Below are positions 5,515-5,599 of a DNA stretch of 5,599 bases, in pieces. Origin of the DNA: Methylophaga sp. GTDB taxonomy: Bacteria > Pseudomonadota > Gammaproteobacteria > Nitrosococcales > Methylophagaceae. The position numbers and the translations under genes were made by a program. The notes under the pieces were generated by a model. The model was given only the letters and a program-made list of their open reading frames with translations. It did no database searches and was not told the origin of the DNA. The stretch covers positions 1 to 5,599 of the forward strand of contig SKGV01000006.1 of the NCBI GenBank assembly GCA_007117275.1, in the 5' to 3' direction. How positions within the stretch are numbered: position 1 is the first letter of the stretch; each line of letters opens with the position of its first letter.

Positions 5515-5599
5515 TGTCTGACGGCCACTACTATGCGCTTGATTTCGATGGCGTTATTTGCGATAGCGCCATCGAAACCGGCATAAGTGGCTGGAAAGC
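5514..5599 (+). CDS. HAD-superfamily hydrolase, N-terminal fragment
   Basis: The first 28 codons of a haloacid dehalogenase-superfamily protein, truncated by the right edge. Motif I is plain: ALDFDGVICDSAIE at residues 8-21. It contains the nucleophile D10 and general acid D12 of the D-x-D-G signature, followed by the C-D-S/T turn common to phosphatase-like members with an inserted cap. In the family D10 forms an aspartyl-phosphate intermediate with Mg2+. The substrate cannot be told from this fragment; phosphoglycolate-phosphatase-like enzymes are one possibility. The ATG overlaps the preceding TGA (TGATG), and only a weak GCGGG site (5504-5508) precedes it, so it probably relies on translational coupling to the small ORF. 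A strong RNA hairpin overlaps the motif I codons (5543-5577). Confidence 0.85.
   Translation, partial: MSDGHYYALDFDGVICDSAIETGISGWK
5543..5577 (+). repeat. 15-bp inverted repeat / RNA hairpin in the HAD gene start region
   Basis: The left arm TTTCGATGGCGTTAT (5543-5557) and right arm ATAGCGCCATCGAAA (5563-5577) pair along all fifteen positions. The only non-Watson-Crick pair is T5554/G5566, and the loop is TTGCG. The structure begins 29 bases after the HAD start codon and spans the codons of the catalytic DxDG motif. No T-run follows it within the window, so it is not an intrinsic terminator. Confidence 0.8.

Noticed and set aside
5244..5528. Minus-strand 94-codon ORF with hydrophobic stretches, resembling a small membrane protein.
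   Set aside because: It overlaps the end of pyrC' and the start of the HAD gene on the opposite strand, lacks a recognisable family, and hydrophobic antisense frames are common opposite coding sequence.

Overview
The window is a dense, entirely plus-strand run of housekeeping genes from a gammaproteobacterium outside the enterics. The protein sequences resemble gammaproteobacterial homologues throughout. The block yqgE-ruvX-pyrR-pyrB-pyrC' is the arrangement known from Pseudomonas. Base composition is near 50% GC. The genus cannot be fixed from this sequence. An ntrX-trkA pair directly upstream of the block points away from Pseudomonas itself, where that position is, to my knowledge, held by other genes.

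Layout. Positions 1-210 hold the C-terminal end of an NtrX-type sigma54-dependent response regulator. Positions 207-1580 encode TrkA, the NAD-binding gating subunit of the Trk potassium transporter. Next come yqgE (1580-2137) and ruvX/yqgF (2134-2556). The pyrimidine genes follow: pyrR (2553-3083), pyrB (3073-4041) and pyrC' (4038-5315). The last of these is a dihydroorotase-like protein that has lost its metal-binding residues. A 25-base gap then separates pyrC' from a 57-codon unidentified ORF with a strong ribosome-binding site (5341-5514). That ORF is coupled by a TGATG overlap to the first 28 codons of a HAD-superfamily hydrolase that runs off the window.

Every junction from ntrX to pyrC' is an overlap of 1, 4 or 11 bases, so the genes are very probably cotranscribed and translationally coupled. 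PyrB and PyrC' together would make the class A aspartate transcarbamoylase of de novo UMP synthesis. PyrR is the adjacent uracil phosphoribosyltransferase-like regulator or salvage enzyme. RuvX and YqgE act in rRNA processing or DNA metabolism and in an unresolved role, respectively. TrkA and NtrX are functionally separate passengers on the same transcript.

There are no mobile elements, CRISPR arrays, tRNA or rRNA genes, and no convincing promoter or terminator. I see no clear sign of a novel system. The points most worth checking are the small ORF after pyrC', a 15-bp hairpin built into the catalytic-motif codons of the HAD gene, the degenerate active site of PyrC', and the joining of ntrX-trkA to the pyr block.
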